Part shown: positions 8,553-16,617 of the stretch, one piece after another
Layout of the letters: each line of letters starts with the position of its first letter
Position numbering within the stretch: position 1 is the stretch's first letter
Source of the DNA: an uncultured Ruegeria sp.
GTDB taxonomy: Bacteria > Pseudomonadota > Alphaproteobacteria > Rhodobacterales > Rhodobacteraceae
Length of the DNA: 64,000 bases
Direction of reading: 5' to 3'
Assembly: GCF_947497005.1 (NCBI RefSeq)
Contig: NZ_CANMFF010000005.1
Coordinates: forward strand, 186,001 to 250,000
Made by a program: the position numbers and the translations under genes
Notes under the pieces: model-generated
Databases searched by the model: none
Told to the model about the DNA's origin: nothing
What the model saw: only the letters and a program-made list of their open reading frames with translations

Positions 8553-9266
8553 CTAAAGTTTGCTTGCCAGTTCAGTAAAAAGCCCTGCCAATTCCTGCGG
8601 ATGTGAAAAAAACGGTGAATGTGAGCTATTGATTGTGCGTCGAAGACTTTCAGGAACGCAGGCGCTCATCTGTGCCTGATATTCGGTTGGGATCGTGCGG
8701 TCGTCAGTTGTTCGGATATAGGCCTTAGCAACTTTGGCAAAGCGCGGACCGACGGGCAGCGGTGTTTCCTGTGGGCGGATGGCCTGCGGACACAGTCGCG
8801 CATACGCGTATGGCAGGATATCGTCCGAGCAATCGTGAAAAAACAGCTTCGGAATAGCATCCACAGACACGGTGTAAGATAACCCGTCTGCAGATTTCTC
8901 TACCGCGTGAGCGATGGTTTGTTGTGGCCCGCGTCTGCGCATCTCAGCCATCGAAAGACCATCCTGAGGGACATAGGCGCACAGGTAAATCAGGGCGTGC
9001 ATGGCGTCTGGCTGCGCTTCGGCAGCTGCACTGATCGGATAGCCGCCCCAGGAGTGGCCCACGACAATTGTGTCTGGCGTGCAGGCGTTCAAAATGGCAT
9101 CGCGGCAGCTTTCCAGCGTGACCTCGGCCACTGGTGTGGGGTCTGCACCATGGCTTGGCATGTCGATTGCTCGGGCGGTATGACCTTGGGCCTCTAGTGC
9201 GGGAATCAGATCGCGCCAGCACCAGGCGCCGTGACAGGAACCGTGGATCAACAGGAAGGACGCCAT
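8553..9266 (-). CDS. Alpha/beta hydrolase, methylesterase/hydroxynitrile-lyase-like subfamily
   Basis: A 237-residue alpha/beta hydrolase. The oxyanion-region HGSCHGAWCWRDLIPAL, the nucleophile elbow GHSWGG, an acidic residue in RTTDDRTIP and the C-terminal histidine in SSHSPFFSHP make a full Ser-Asp-His set. The N-terminal HGxCHGAWCW is typical of the small plant-methylesterase-like esterases (EstC/MES/hydroxynitrile-lyase group). No signal peptide, so cytosolic. It starts 12 bases after the pcaD-like gene in the same direction and is probably translated from the same message. Natural ester substrate unknown. Confidence 0.85.
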   Translation of the reverse strand: MASFLLIHGSCHGAWCWRDLIPALEAQGHTARAIDMPSHGADPTPVAEVTLESCRDAILNACTPDTIVVGHSWGGYPISAAAEAQPDAMHALIYLCAYVPQDGLSMAEMRRRGPQQTIAHAVEKSADGLSYTVSVDAIPKLFFHDCSDDILPYAYARLCPQAIRPQETPLPVGPRFAKVAKAYIRTTDDRTIPTEYQAQMSACVPESLRRTINSSHSPFFSHPQELAGLFTELASKL

Positions 9267-9278
9267 TGCTGTTCTCCT

Positions 9279-10067
9279 TCAGACATGTCCGATTTCGGTC
9301 AGATACCGGGTCAGGATTGCTGCATATTCCGTGGGTTTTTCAACGCAAGGCAAATGCCCGGCACGGCGGATCAGCTCGAACCGGGATCCGGGGATCAGAT
9401 CAACGGTTTCGCGCATCAAGTCGGGCGGCGTCGATCCGTCTTCGCTGCCGGCAATCCCAAGCGTCGGCAGCCGCAGACCGCTTGTGGGTGTATAGAAGTC
9501 GGTGCCGGCGATAGCTGCGCAACAACCGAGATACCCGTCAACCGGTTGGCTGACCATCATGTCGCGCCATGGAATATGGTTTTCGGCGTTTCGGAACTCA
9601 CGGGAAAACCAACGTTCCATCGTGGCATCGGCCAGAGCCTCGATCCCGCCTTTGCGGATGGCTTGAATTCTCTCTTCCCAAATCGAAGGCGTGGCGATCT
9701 TGGCGGCTGTGTTCGACAGAACCAAAGCACGGATTTGGTCCATGCGTTTGACCGCAAGCCCTTGCGCAATCATCCCACCAATGGAAAGACCAACAAAGAC
9801 GCTATCGCGAACCTGCAGGTAATCCAGCAGCGTCTCGGTATCGCGAATCAACGCACCCATGGAGTACGGCGCAGGCGGCACCGAGGATTGTCCGTGACCG
9901 CGCTTGTCATATCGGATGATGCGCAGACCGTCGGGCAGGTGCGGCAACACCGTGTCCCAAAGGTGCAGGTTGGTTCCCAAGGAATTGGCAAACACCAATG
10001 GTGCACCGTCCGCAGGGCCGTCGATACGATAATTCAGTTTCACGTCGCCCAGATCAGCGATCTTCAT
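9279..10067 (-). CDS. pcaD: 3-oxoadipate enol-lactonase
   Basis: A 262-residue alpha/beta hydrolase that reads through as PcaD: NSLGTNLHLWDTVLPHL, RYDKRGHGQSSVP, nucleophile elbow GLSIGGMIAQGLA, and catalytic histidine in RRAGHLPCVEKPTEYA. PcaD hydrolyses 3-oxoadipate enol-lactone to 3-oxoadipate in the beta-ketoadipate branch of aromatic breakdown. The usual partners (pcaG, pcaH, pcaB, pcaC, pcaQ) are absent from this neighbourhood; instead it follows a threonine/serine dehydratase and precedes another hydrolase. The assignment rests on motif resemblance, and a related lactonase with another substrate is possible. Confidence 0.75.
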   Translation of the reverse strand: MKIADLGDVKLNYRIDGPADGAPLVFANSLGTNLHLWDTVLPHLPDGLRIIRYDKRGHGQSSVPPAPYSMGALIRDTETLLDYLQVRDSVFVGLSIGGMIAQGLAVKRMDQIRALVLSNTAAKIATPSIWEERIQAIRKGGIEALADATMERWFSREFRNAENHIPWRDMMVSQPVDGYLGCCAAIAGTDFYTPTSGLRLPTLGIAGSEDGSTPPDLMRETVDLIPGSRFELIRRAGHLPCVEKPTEYAAILTRYLTEIGHV

Positions 10068-10127
10068 GACTCAGGTCCTTGTCGTCATGGTGTTCAAGGT
10101 GCAATTTGCACAGCTTTGGTGCGCCTG

Positions 10128-11102
10128 TCAGGTCAGGAATTCCAACGCGTTAGCAAAAATCCCCGGATCGACATTCCCGCCCGATGTGACAACGATCACA
10201 TCGTCGCCCTCGATCTCGTCGCCTCGAAACACGGCTGCGGCCAATGCCACCGCACCGCCGGGCTCCAATACGATTTTCAGACGCAGGAAGGCCAGCGCCA
10301 TGGCGTGCAAGGCTTCTTCTTCGGTAACCGACAATCCCGGTCCGCAAAGACGGTGGAGGATCGGAAATGTAATGTCGCCGGGTTGCGGTGTCAGGATTGC
10401 ATCGCAGATATTGCCCGAAGCCGCGTTGTTGTTTTGAATTCGACCGGATGCCAATGATCGTTTGACGTCATCGAACCCTTCTGGCTCACACGGACGCGCC
10501 CGCAGGTTGGGTGCATGCTTTTCCAGCGCCAGTGCGATGCCCGAGGTCAGACCTCCGCCACCGCAACAGACTAGCACATCCGCATGGGAAACCCCAAGTT
10601 CCGCAGCCTGTCGGGCTATTTCGAGCCCAGTCGTGCCTTGCCCGGCGATGACTTGGGGTTCGTCATAAGGGCGGATCAGAGTCAGGCCACGCTCGGCTGC
10701 GATGGCTTCACCAATCTCTTCCCGGCTTTCATTTGCGCGATCGTATAAAACGACTTCCCCGCCCAGCACACGCGTATTTTCGATCTTTAATTGCGGCGCG
10801 TCCGACGGCATGACAATGACCGAGGCAATGCCGTGTTTCGATGCGGCCATCGCAACGCCCTGCGCGTGGTTGCCCGAGGAATAGGCGATTACACCTCGCT
10901 TGCGATCGGCCTCTTCCAAAGCGGAAATAGCTGACCACGCCCCCCGAAACTTGAAACTGCCTGTATGCTGCAGGCATTCCGGTTTGATCCAAATCCGGCG
11001 CCCCGCAAGCGTGTCAAGAAAAGGAGAAGACAGGATCGGCGTTTCGCGTGCATGTCCCTTCAGCCGTTCTGCGGCGGCTTCGATCATCTCGATTGTACTC
11101 AT
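10128..11102 (-). CDS. PLP-dependent threonine/serine dehydratase
   Basis: A 324-residue fold-type II PLP enzyme. The PLP lysine lies in HTGSFKFRGAWSA, the substrate loop is SSGNHAQG, and the phosphate-binding glycine loop is CGGGGLTSG. Length matches catabolic, single-domain threonine ammonia-lyases or serine racemase-like enzymes; there is no C-terminal ACT regulatory domain, so it is not the isoleucine-pathway IlvA form. It should deaminate threonine or serine to a 2-oxo acid in the cytosol. Its ATG overlaps the stop of the upstream alpha/beta hydrolase by 4 bases (ATGA), a sign of translational coupling. Confidence 0.85.
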   Translation of the reverse strand: MSTIEMIEAAAERLKGHARETPILSSPFLDTLAGRRIWIKPECLQHTGSFKFRGAWSAISALEEADRKRGVIAYSSGNHAQGVAMAASKHGIASVIVMPSDAPQLKIENTRVLGGEVVLYDRANESREEIGEAIAAERGLTLIRPYDEPQVIAGQGTTGLEIARQAAELGVSHADVLVCCGGGGLTSGIALALEKHAPNLRARPCEPEGFDDVKRSLASGRIQNNNAASGNICDAILTPQPGDITFPILHRLCGPGLSVTEEEALHAMALAFLRLKIVLEPGGAVALAAAVFRGDEIEGDDVIVVTSGGNVDPGIFANALEFLT

Positions 11103-11929
11103 GCGGCGTTCTTCAATACCTTTTGTATCAGGTCCAGGGATTGGGGTTCGTTCAGAAACGGAACATGTCCGCGATCGGGAACGTCGACCGAGATCAGACC
11201 CGGATGACGGCTGTGCATCTCACCCAGGGTTGCCACGCCCAGAACATCCGAATTCGCGCCCCGGATCACGCCGGTGGGAATGTCGCGCAAAGCTTCGAAG
11301 AACATCCATAAATCCGGCGTCGCCCCGCTTGCAGCTTGCTCAATCAGAGCATTGCGCAGTGCCGCGTCGTACCGCAGTTTCAGCCCGTCGGCTAGCTTTT
11401 CGTACTGATTTTCAGCCTGTTCGCGCCAGGTTTCCAGCGGAACTCCGGGGAACTGTGGCTCCATAACGTGTTTCAGGACGGCAGCAGCCTCGTCATAGGT
11501 TTTCGCACTGGGTTGTGCGCCCACATAAGCCATGATCTTTGCAATTCCCGACGGCTCGATGACCGGCCCAACGTCATTCAGGATCACACCGGCCAGACGC
11601 TCGGGATGGCTTGCGGCCAGCGCCATGGCAATCAGCCCGCCGCGCGAAGTGCCCAGTATGACCGCTTTTTCAATACCCAGAACATCCAACAGCTCAATCG
11701 CGTCATGAGATTCGCGAAAGATGTTATAGTTCATGAAATCGGGATCGTATTCAGAACGGCCGCGCCCCCTGTAATCCATCGCAATCATGCGCAGACCAAC
11801 GGCATGAGGAGCAAAGAACGAAAAGTCGCCGCTGTTTCTGGTTAGCCCGGCCAAGCATAGAAGCGGTGTACCGGTGCCGGTCTCCTCGTAATAGACGCGC
11901 CTGCCGTCCGAAGTAGTGAAGTCTGGCAT
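11099..11929 (-). CDS. Alpha/beta hydrolase
   Basis: A 276-residue alpha/beta hydrolase with the oxyanion strand PLLCLAGLTRNSGDF, RGRGRSEYD, nucleophile elbow GTSRGGLIAMALA and a late histidine in VPDRGHVPFLNEP. The elbow G-T-S-R-G-G is characteristic of the epoxide hydrolase/haloalkane/esterase-like subgroup rather than PcaD. The start at 11929 (MPDFTTSDGRRVYYEETG) is chosen because its A is the last base of the haloacid dehalogenase stop (TGATG), giving tight coupling; the longer open frame runs back into that gene without support. Substrate unknown, but the company of a dehalogenase suggests small acids or esters. Confidence 0.85.
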   Translation of the reverse strand: MPDFTTSDGRRVYYEETGTGTPLLCLAGLTRNSGDFSFFAPHAVGLRMIAMDYRGRGRSEYDPDFMNYNIFRESHDAIELLDVLGIEKAVILGTSRGGLIAMALAASHPERLAGVILNDVGPVIEPSGIAKIMAYVGAQPSAKTYDEAAAVLKHVMEPQFPGVPLETWREQAENQYEKLADGLKLRYDAALRNALIEQAASGATPDLWMFFEALRDIPTGVIRGANSDVLGVATLGEMHSRHPGLISVDVPDRGHVPFLNEPQSLDLIQKVLKNAA

Positions 11930-12615
11930 CAAAGGCCCGCCAGTTTCGGAATCGAGGTCAAATCGGACAAGACATGCGCAGGTGTCCACGGCAGCCGATC
12001 CATCGGTTCGCCGATCCGGTTGACCCAGGCGGTCACAAAGCCATAGCCACTGGCACCGGCGGCGTCCCAACCATTCGAACTGACGAACAGCACTTCGTCG
12101 CGGGCGCAGCCAAACCTGTCCTGTACAAGATCATAGACGCTCGAATGGGGTTTGAAGACCCCAACGCTTTCAACCGACAGAACATCATCCAATACATCGC
12201 CAATACCAGCGGATTGCACAGCGCCGTCCAGCATTGGGGGCGAGCCGTTGGACAGGATGGCTGTCTGCAGCCTGCCATCCTTGAGGGCTTTCAACATGGC
12301 GGGAACTTCAGGATAGGCCTGCAATTCCCAATACAGATCAAGCAGACGCTGGCGTAACTTCGGATCGCCCTGCAAGCCTGCGACCTCCAGCGCCCAATCC
12401 AGCCCGTCTTGCGTGACGTCCCAGAAATCCGCATGCGCATCTGCCACGGCACGGAGCCATGTGTATTGCAGTTGTTTCAGACGCCAATGCCCTGCGACGG
12501 CGGGCCATTTTTCCTTCAGGGCTTCAAACCCCGGCTCGTCTGCCGCTTGACGTGCGGCCGCCGCGACGTCGAATAGTGTTCCATAGGCATCGAACACGCA
12601 GGTCGTGATCGCCAT
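11929..12615 (-). CDS. Haloacid dehalogenase type II (HAD superfamily)
   Basis: A 228-residue HAD hydrolase. Motif I FDAYGTLFDV carries the aspartate nucleophile, motif II lies at AILSNGSP, the conserved lysine at VGVFKPHSSVYD, and the acidic motif III at FVSSNGWDAAGASGYG. The SSNGWD sequence is a hallmark of L-2-haloacid dehalogenases (EC 3.8.1.2), which hydrolyse short 2-halo-carboxylates to 2-hydroxy acids with inversion. The ATG at 12615 has AGAGGAGG about 5 bases upstream, so the 11-codon extension is discarded. It is the first gene of the dehalogenase-hydrolase-dehydratase run, joined to the next gene by a TGATG overlap. Confidence 0.88.
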   Translation of the reverse strand: MAITTCVFDAYGTLFDVAAAARQAADEPGFEALKEKWPAVAGHWRLKQLQYTWLRAVADAHADFWDVTQDGLDWALEVAGLQGDPKLRQRLLDLYWELQAYPEVPAMLKALKDGRLQTAILSNGSPPMLDGAVQSAGIGDVLDDVLSVESVGVFKPHSSVYDLVQDRFGCARDEVLFVSSNGWDAAGASGYGFVTAWVNRIGEPMDRLPWTPAHVLSDLTSIPKLAGL

Positions 12616-12741
12616 ATGATCCTCCTCTGATTGCGCGCAGGTTGGCACAACGCGTTAAGGGGTGAAAGGGCCAAGGGTTTACAACATTGTGTCAACCTCT
12701 AGGGTTGGCCGCCTAATTCCCTAGAACGGCCGGAGGCCACG

Positions 12742-13170
12742 ATGACCGAAATCAAACAGGGCGACACGGTTCGCATCCACTACACCGGGACGCTGCTGGA
12801 CGGCAAAGTCTTTGACAGCTCGGACGGGCGCGATCCGCTGGAGTTCGTGGTTGGATCGGGTCAGATCATCCCGGGTCTGGACAGCGCCATGCCTGGTCTG
12901 TCCGCCGGGGATAAGAAACGGGTCGAAATTGCCTGCACGGACGCTTACGGCCCGATCAACCCAGCGATGAGGCAGGAAATTCCCCGCGAGGGCATTCCGG
13001 GCGACATTCCGCTGGATCCCGGTACGCAGTTGCAGATGCAGACACCGGACGGTCAGGCCGTACCGGTAACGGTCGTAGACGCAAACGACGCAACTGTGAC
13101 GCTGGACGCAAATCATCCGCTGGCAGGGCAAGACCTGATTTTCGAGATCGAAGTTGTCTCAATCGACTGA
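12742..13170 (+). CDS. FKBP-type peptidyl-prolyl cis-trans isomerase (SlyD/SlpA-like)
   Basis: A 142-residue FKBP-family prolyl isomerase. The N-terminal half carries GDTVRIHYTGTLLDGKVFDSS and the FKBP pocket sequence VVGSGQIIPGLDSAMPGLSAGDKK. An IF-domain-like insertion (about residues 70-125, LDPGTQLQMQTPDGQ) and return strand DANHPLAGQDLIFEIEV are typical of SlyD/SlpA. It lacks the histidine-rich metal-binding tail of enterobacterial SlyD. Cytosolic folding helper. The gene stands alone, divergent from the haloacid dehalogenase, and has GGAGG (12730-12734) 7 bases before its ATG. Confidence 0.9.
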   Translation: MTEIKQGDTVRIHYTGTLLDGKVFDSSDGRDPLEFVVGSGQIIPGLDSAMPGLSAGDKKRVEIACTDAYGPINPAMRQEIPREGIPGDIPLDPGTQLQMQTPDGQAVPVTVVDANDATVTLDANHPLAGQDLIFEIEVVSID

Positions 13171-13179
13171 GACGCGGTT

Positions 13180-13199
13180 CGGGCCGATTTTCCGGCCCG
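13180..13199. terminator. Hairpin between convergent genes, possible bidirectional terminator
   Basis: CGGGCCG, a 6-base loop, then CGGCCCG: a 7-bp GC stem lying between the stop of the FKBP gene and the stop of a convergent small gene. There is no downstream T-run in either direction, so intrinsic termination is only possible, not clear. Confidence 0.4.
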
Positions 13200-13203
13200 G
13201 ACA

Positions 13204-13383
13204 TCAGCCGGTCAGGGATTCAATCGCGGCACGCACCTGTGGTTGAGTGAAGAAGACAAACACCAGCAACAGTGTCGTCAGAGTAAGCAACAGCACTCTG
13301 GCCCGTTGGCCGAGAAAACCGGATTTACGCCGGCTTTGCGTTGCGCGTGCATTGTTTGCAATGATTTGATCTAACTTGCTCAT
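13204..13383 (-). CDS. Small single-pass membrane protein, unknown function
   Basis: A 59-residue protein. The N-terminal third is polar and basic (SKLDQIIANNARATQSRRKSG), followed by one strongly hydrophobic helix (LLLTLTTLLLVFVFFTQ) and a short tail. This predicts a single-pass inner-membrane protein with the basic side in the cytosol. The start is the ATG at 13383, which has CAGGA 8-9 bases upstream; the open frame continues 48 codons further, but that extension is cysteine-rich and unlike coding sequence. It lies 58 bases upstream of fabI in the same direction as the fab genes, but is downstream of none of them in transcription order except fabI. Function not recognised. Confidence 0.65.
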   Translation of the reverse strand: MSKLDQIIANNARATQSRRKSGFLGQRARVLLLTLTTLLLVFVFFTQPQVRAAIESLTG

Positions 13384-13441
13384 ATGCAAGTCCTGCCGTG
13401 CAAAGATGGTGAAATCTTGGCAGCGGCAGGGAAAGATATGG

Positions 13442-14233
13442 TCACATGGCTTCGGGTTGGGGCATACCGAGTACGTGGAAACCACCGTCGACGCGGATGA
13501 TTTCACCCGATGTGCAGGTACCGGCATCCGAAGTCAGGTACACAGCGGTTCCGCCAACTGCCTCAAGTGTTGCATTCGACCGCATCGGTGCGTTCTGATC
13601 GCAGAATTTGTAGGTCCTGCGGGCACCGCCAATCGCTGCACCTGCGAGAGTTTTCATGGGCCCCGGCGAAATGGCGTTCACGCGGATGCCATCGGGTCCC
13701 AGATCATTGGCCAGATAGCGCGTCGCCGATTCCAGCGCAGCTTTGGCAACGCCCATAACGTTGTAGTTCGGAACAACCCGATTTGACCCCTGATAGGTCA
13801 GGGTCAGCAAAGAGCCGCCATTATCCTTCATCATCGGATATGCGCGGCGCGCGACTTCGATGAAAGAATAAGCCGAGACATCCATCGAGTGTTTGAAGTT
13901 TGCCCGCGTGGTATTCAGGAACCGCCCTGTCAGTTCAGACTTGTCCGAATAAGCGATGGCATGAACCACGAAGTCGATGGTGGGCCAGCGCTCTGCCAAT
14001 TCGCCAAAGGCGCGGTCCAGCGACTCGTCGTCGGTGACGTCTGCATCGACCATAAAGTCGCTGCCCAGGCTCTGCGCCAACGGTTCCAGCCGTTTGCCGA
14101 ATGCTTCGCCCTGATAGGTGAAAGCCAGTTCGGCGCCGGCCTCGTGCATGGCCTTGGCAATGCCCCACGCAATCGAGCGGTCATTGGCCACGCCCATGAT
14201 CAAGCCGCGTTTACCCTTGAGAAGATCCGACAT
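13442..14233 (-). CDS. fabI: Enoyl-ACP reductase [NADH]
   Basis: A 263-residue short-chain-dehydrogenase-type enoyl-ACP reductase, the last reductive step of fatty acid elongation. It shows the FabI-specific cofactor segment KGKRGLIMGVANDRSIAWGIA, HAIAYSDKSELTGRF, and the catalytic Y-x6-K in PNYNVMGVAKAAL. Substrate-loop sequence SPGPMKTLAGAAI follows. The ATG at 14233 is preferred; a GTG at 14242 overlaps the fabB stop and would add three residues. It is the third gene of fabA-fabB-fabI, so the anaerobic-type unsaturated fatty acid pathway enzymes and the reductase are made together. Confidence 0.95.
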   Translation of the reverse strand: MSDLLKGKRGLIMGVANDRSIAWGIAKAMHEAGAELAFTYQGEAFGKRLEPLAQSLGSDFMVDADVTDDESLDRAFGELAERWPTIDFVVHAIAYSDKSELTGRFLNTTRANFKHSMDVSAYSFIEVARRAYPMMKDNGGSLLTLTYQGSNRVVPNYNVMGVAKAALESATRYLANDLGPDGIRVNAISPGPMKTLAGAAIGGARRTYKFCDQNAPMRSNATLEAVGGTAVYLTSDAGTCTSGEIIRVDGGFHVLGMPQPEAM

Positions 14234-14238
14234 CACAT

Positions 14239-15468
14239 TCACCCGTTATACTTTGACAGAATCATGGACCCGTTGGTGCCGCCAAAGCCGAAGCTGTTGG
14301 TCATGACACTGTCCAATCCTGCGTTTTCAACCACTTGAGTTGCAATTTCACCGGGCTCGATGCCGTCGGCAAGAGTGTCGACATTAATCGACGGTGTAAT
14401 AAAGTCGTTGTCCAGCATCAGCAGACAGAAGATCGCCTCAAGCGCGCCCGCCGCACCCTGTGCATGGCCGGTCATCGACTTGGTCGAAGAAATCGGTGGT
14501 ACCTTGCCTTCGCCAAAGATACGGCGCACGGCCTCAACCTCACCTACATCCCCGACCGGGGTCGAGGTGCCGTGGGCGTTGATGTAACCGACTTCGCGGC
14601 CCTCGGGCAGGGTATCCAAGGCGAGACGCATCGCGCGCTCACCGCCCTCACCTGAAGGGGCTACCATGTCGTGACCGTCTGACGTTGCTGCGTAACCCGT
14701 AACTTCGGCGTAAATTTTCGCGCCGCGGGCCAGCGCATGGTCCAGCTCTTCCAGAACAACGATACCGCCGCCGCCGGAAATCACGAACCCGTCCCGGTTT
14801 TCGTCGAATGCGCGTGAAGCCTTTTCCGGCGTGTCGTTGTATTTCGACGACATCGCGCCCATCGCGTCGAACAGACAGGACAGTGTCCAGTCCAGCTCTT
14901 CGCCGCCGCCTGCGAACATCACGTCTTGTTTGCCCAGCATGATCTGTTCTGCAGCATTGCCGATGCAATGCAGCGAAGTCGAACAGGCCGAGGTGATCGA
15001 ATAGTTGATACCTTTGATCTTGAATGCGGTCGCCAGGTTGGCAGAAATGGTCGAGCACATGCATTTCGGAACCGCAAACGGCCCGATCCGCTTGGTCGCG
15101 CCTGTTTTCAGCACAGTCTGATGCGCCGTCAACATGGCGCTTGTCGATGGGCCACCCGATCCGGCAACCAAACCTGTGCGCGGGTGAACCACCTGATCTT
15201 CAGTCAGGCCGGAATCTGCAATCGCTTGAGTCATGGCGATATGGGCATAGGCTGCGCCGGGGCCCATGAAGCGCAGCGTGCGCTTGTCTACATGCTGGGT
15301 TACGTCGATCTTGAGCGTACCGGCGATCTGGCTGCGAAAGCCATGTTCGACCATCTGCTCATTGGCCACGATCCCGGATTTGCCGGCTTTGAGTGAGGCC
15401 AGAACCTCTTCGACATTGTTCCCGATCGAGGACACAACCCCCAGACCGGTGACGACTACTCGACGCAT
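14239..15468 (-). CDS. fabB: 3-oxoacyl-ACP synthase I
   Basis: A 409-residue condensing enzyme with the Cys-His-His triad in TSACSTSLHCIG, NAHGTSTPVGD and KSMTGHAQGAAGALEA. FabB extends acyl-ACPs by two carbons and is essential for elongating cis-3-decenoyl-ACP, made by FabA. Pairing with fabA 31 bases upstream supports FabB rather than FabF, although the two are close relatives. The stop is followed within 6 bases by the fabI ATG, so the genes are translationally close. Confidence 0.94.
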   Translation of the reverse strand: MRRVVVTGLGVVSSIGNNVEEVLASLKAGKSGIVANEQMVEHGFRSQIAGTLKIDVTQHVDKRTLRFMGPGAAYAHIAMTQAIADSGLTEDQVVHPRTGLVAGSGGPSTSAMLTAHQTVLKTGATKRIGPFAVPKCMCSTISANLATAFKIKGINYSITSACSTSLHCIGNAAEQIMLGKQDVMFAGGGEELDWTLSCLFDAMGAMSSKYNDTPEKASRAFDENRDGFVISGGGGIVVLEELDHALARGAKIYAEVTGYAATSDGHDMVAPSGEGGERAMRLALDTLPEGREVGYINAHGTSTPVGDVGEVEAVRRIFGEGKVPPISSTKSMTGHAQGAAGALEAIFCLLMLDNDFITPSINVDTLADGIEPGEIATQVVENAGLDSVMTNSFGFGGTNGSMILSKYNG

Positions 15469-15499
15469 GTGCGCACTCCTTGTTTCGGGCCGGTCAGGC

Positions 15500-16009
15500 T
15501 CAGGCCTCGGAAAGAACGACCTTCATGTCTTTGACATCATAAATCATCTCACCATCGGCTTCGACGATGCCATCTGCCACACCCATCGTCAGGCGGCGTG
15601 TCTGAATCGCTTTCTTGAAATCAATTTTATATGTCAGCATCTTGCGGTCCGGACGGACCATGCCGGTCAGTTTCACCTCGCCGACGCCAACGGCCATGCC
15701 ACGCCCCTGCCATCCACGCCAACCAAGGTTGAATCCGGTCAGTTGCCACAGCCCGTCAAGGCCCAGACAACCTGGCATGATCGGGTTGCCGGGAAAATGA
15801 CAGTCAAAGAACCAAAGGTCAGGGGTGATGTCGAATTCAGCCAAAACGTGGCCTTTTCCGTGCAGGCCACCATCGCCCGAGATATCGGTGATCCGATCCA
15901 TCATTAGCATTGGCGGGGCGGGCAATTGCGCGTTGCCAGGGCCGAATAATTCGCCGCGGGCGCATTTCAGCAGATCATTTTTGTCAAAACTGCTTGGGAA
16001 CTGGGCCAT
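15500..16009 (-). CDS. fabA: 3-hydroxydecanoyl-ACP dehydratase/isomerase
   Basis: A 169-residue single-hot-dog protein. The active-site histidine lies in [24 protein letters not shown], with the conserved [12 protein letters not shown] upstream. FabA dehydrates 3-hydroxydecanoyl-ACP and isomerises trans-2 to cis-3-decenoyl-ACP, committing carbon to unsaturated fatty acids. First gene of fabA-fabB-fabI; its 5' side faces irr across a 172-base spacer carrying nested palindromes and an irr-directed promoter. Confidence 0.96.
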   Translation of the reverse strand: MAQFPSSFDKNDLLKCARGELFGPGNAQLPAPPMLMMDRITDISGDGGLHGKGHVLAEFDITPDLWFFDCHFPGNPIMPGCLGLDGLWQLTGFNLGWRGWQGRGMAVGVGEVKLTGMVRPDRKMLTYKIDFKKAIQTRRLTMGVADGIVEADGEMIYDVKDMKVVLSEA

Positions 16010-16125
16010 TCTGCCGCCTTTCCTGCCTGGGGTCTGTCTTTATATCTGGCCTCGTCTAACACCCGTTTGCAAGGTCCTGCAAGAGCAGCGCGCCACATCA
16101 TGTTGTGTATACGGTGTTCTTTGCG

Positions 16126-16144
16126 AATGAATTTCATTTGAAAT
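16126..16144. promoter_or_regulatory. Nested palindromes in the fabA/irr divergent spacer (candidate operator)
   Basis: Two overlapping dyads share the same sequence: AATGAA-T-TTCATT (16126-16138) and ATTTCA-TT-TGAAAT (16131-16144). The right end touches the -35 element of the irr-directed promoter, a position expected for a repressor site. Irr itself or a fatty-acid regulator are candidates; neither is shown. Confidence 0.5.
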
Positions 16145-16171
16145 TGATGGTGATGCGCCCCTATATATAAT
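16144..16171 (+). promoter_or_regulatory. Sigma-70 promoter for irr
   Basis: TTGATG (16144-16149), a 16-base spacer, then a perfect TATAAT (16166-16171). Transcription would begin near 16178, only a few bases before the first ATG at 16182, so irr may be leaderless or start at the ATG at 16197. Confidence 0.6.
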
Positions 16172-16181
16172 AGCAGCAACT

Positions 16182-16613
16182 ATGGGTATCGGATCGATGA
16201 CACCTCAGAGCCGCGAAATTGCAACGGGTTGGCTGGTGAATGCCGGCTTACGACCGACGCGTCAGCGCGTGGCGCTGGCTGAACTTCTGGTTGGCGACGG
16301 CCGCCATCGTCATGTCACCGCCGAAAGCCTGTTTGAATCGGCTAAGACAAACGGGGATGCCGTGTCTTTGGCGACGGTCTACAATACCCTGCGCGCATTC
16401 TGTGACGCCGGTGTTCTGCAGGAAATCACGGTCGACGGATCGAAGAGCTATTTCGACACGAATACGCATGATCATCCACATTTCTATTGGGAAGATGACG
16501 CAAGGCTGAGTGATGCGCCGTCGGATCAACTGGTCATCCAGCGCCTTCCCGAAGCGCCGGAAGGTGTCGAGATTGCGTCTGTCGATGTTGTTATCCGCTT
16601 GCGCAAGAAGTGA
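16182..16613 (+). CDS. irr: Fur-family iron response regulator
   Basis: A 143-residue Fur-superfamily winged-helix protein. The recognition region GLRPTRQRVALAELLVGDGRHRHVTAESLF and SLATVYNTLRAFCDAGVLQEI lead into a histidine-rich segment, THDHPHFYWEDDARLSD, which matches the heme-associated region of Irr. There is no C-terminal CxxC zinc site as in Fur and no N-terminal Cys-Pro heme motif as in Bradyrhizobium Irr. Irr accumulates in low iron and represses or activates iron and heme genes. Divergent from fabA. Its start is either 16182 or the in-frame ATG at 16197; a TATAAT box lies so close that the first start would leave almost no leader. Confidence 0.88.
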   Translation: MGIGSMTPQSREIATGWLVNAGLRPTRQRVALAELLVGDGRHRHVTAESLFESAKTNGDAVSLATVYNTLRAFCDAGVLQEITVDGSKSYFDTNTHDHPHFYWEDDARLSDAPSDQLVIQRLPEAPEGVEIASVDVVIRLRKK

Positions 16614-16617
16614 CGAT

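Noticed and set aside
9231..10457. 408-codon rightward open frame over pcaD and the dehydratase
   Set aside because: It is antisense to two well-supported genes, its product is rich in Arg, His and Gln with no domain, and it is explained by GC-rich third positions on the other strand.
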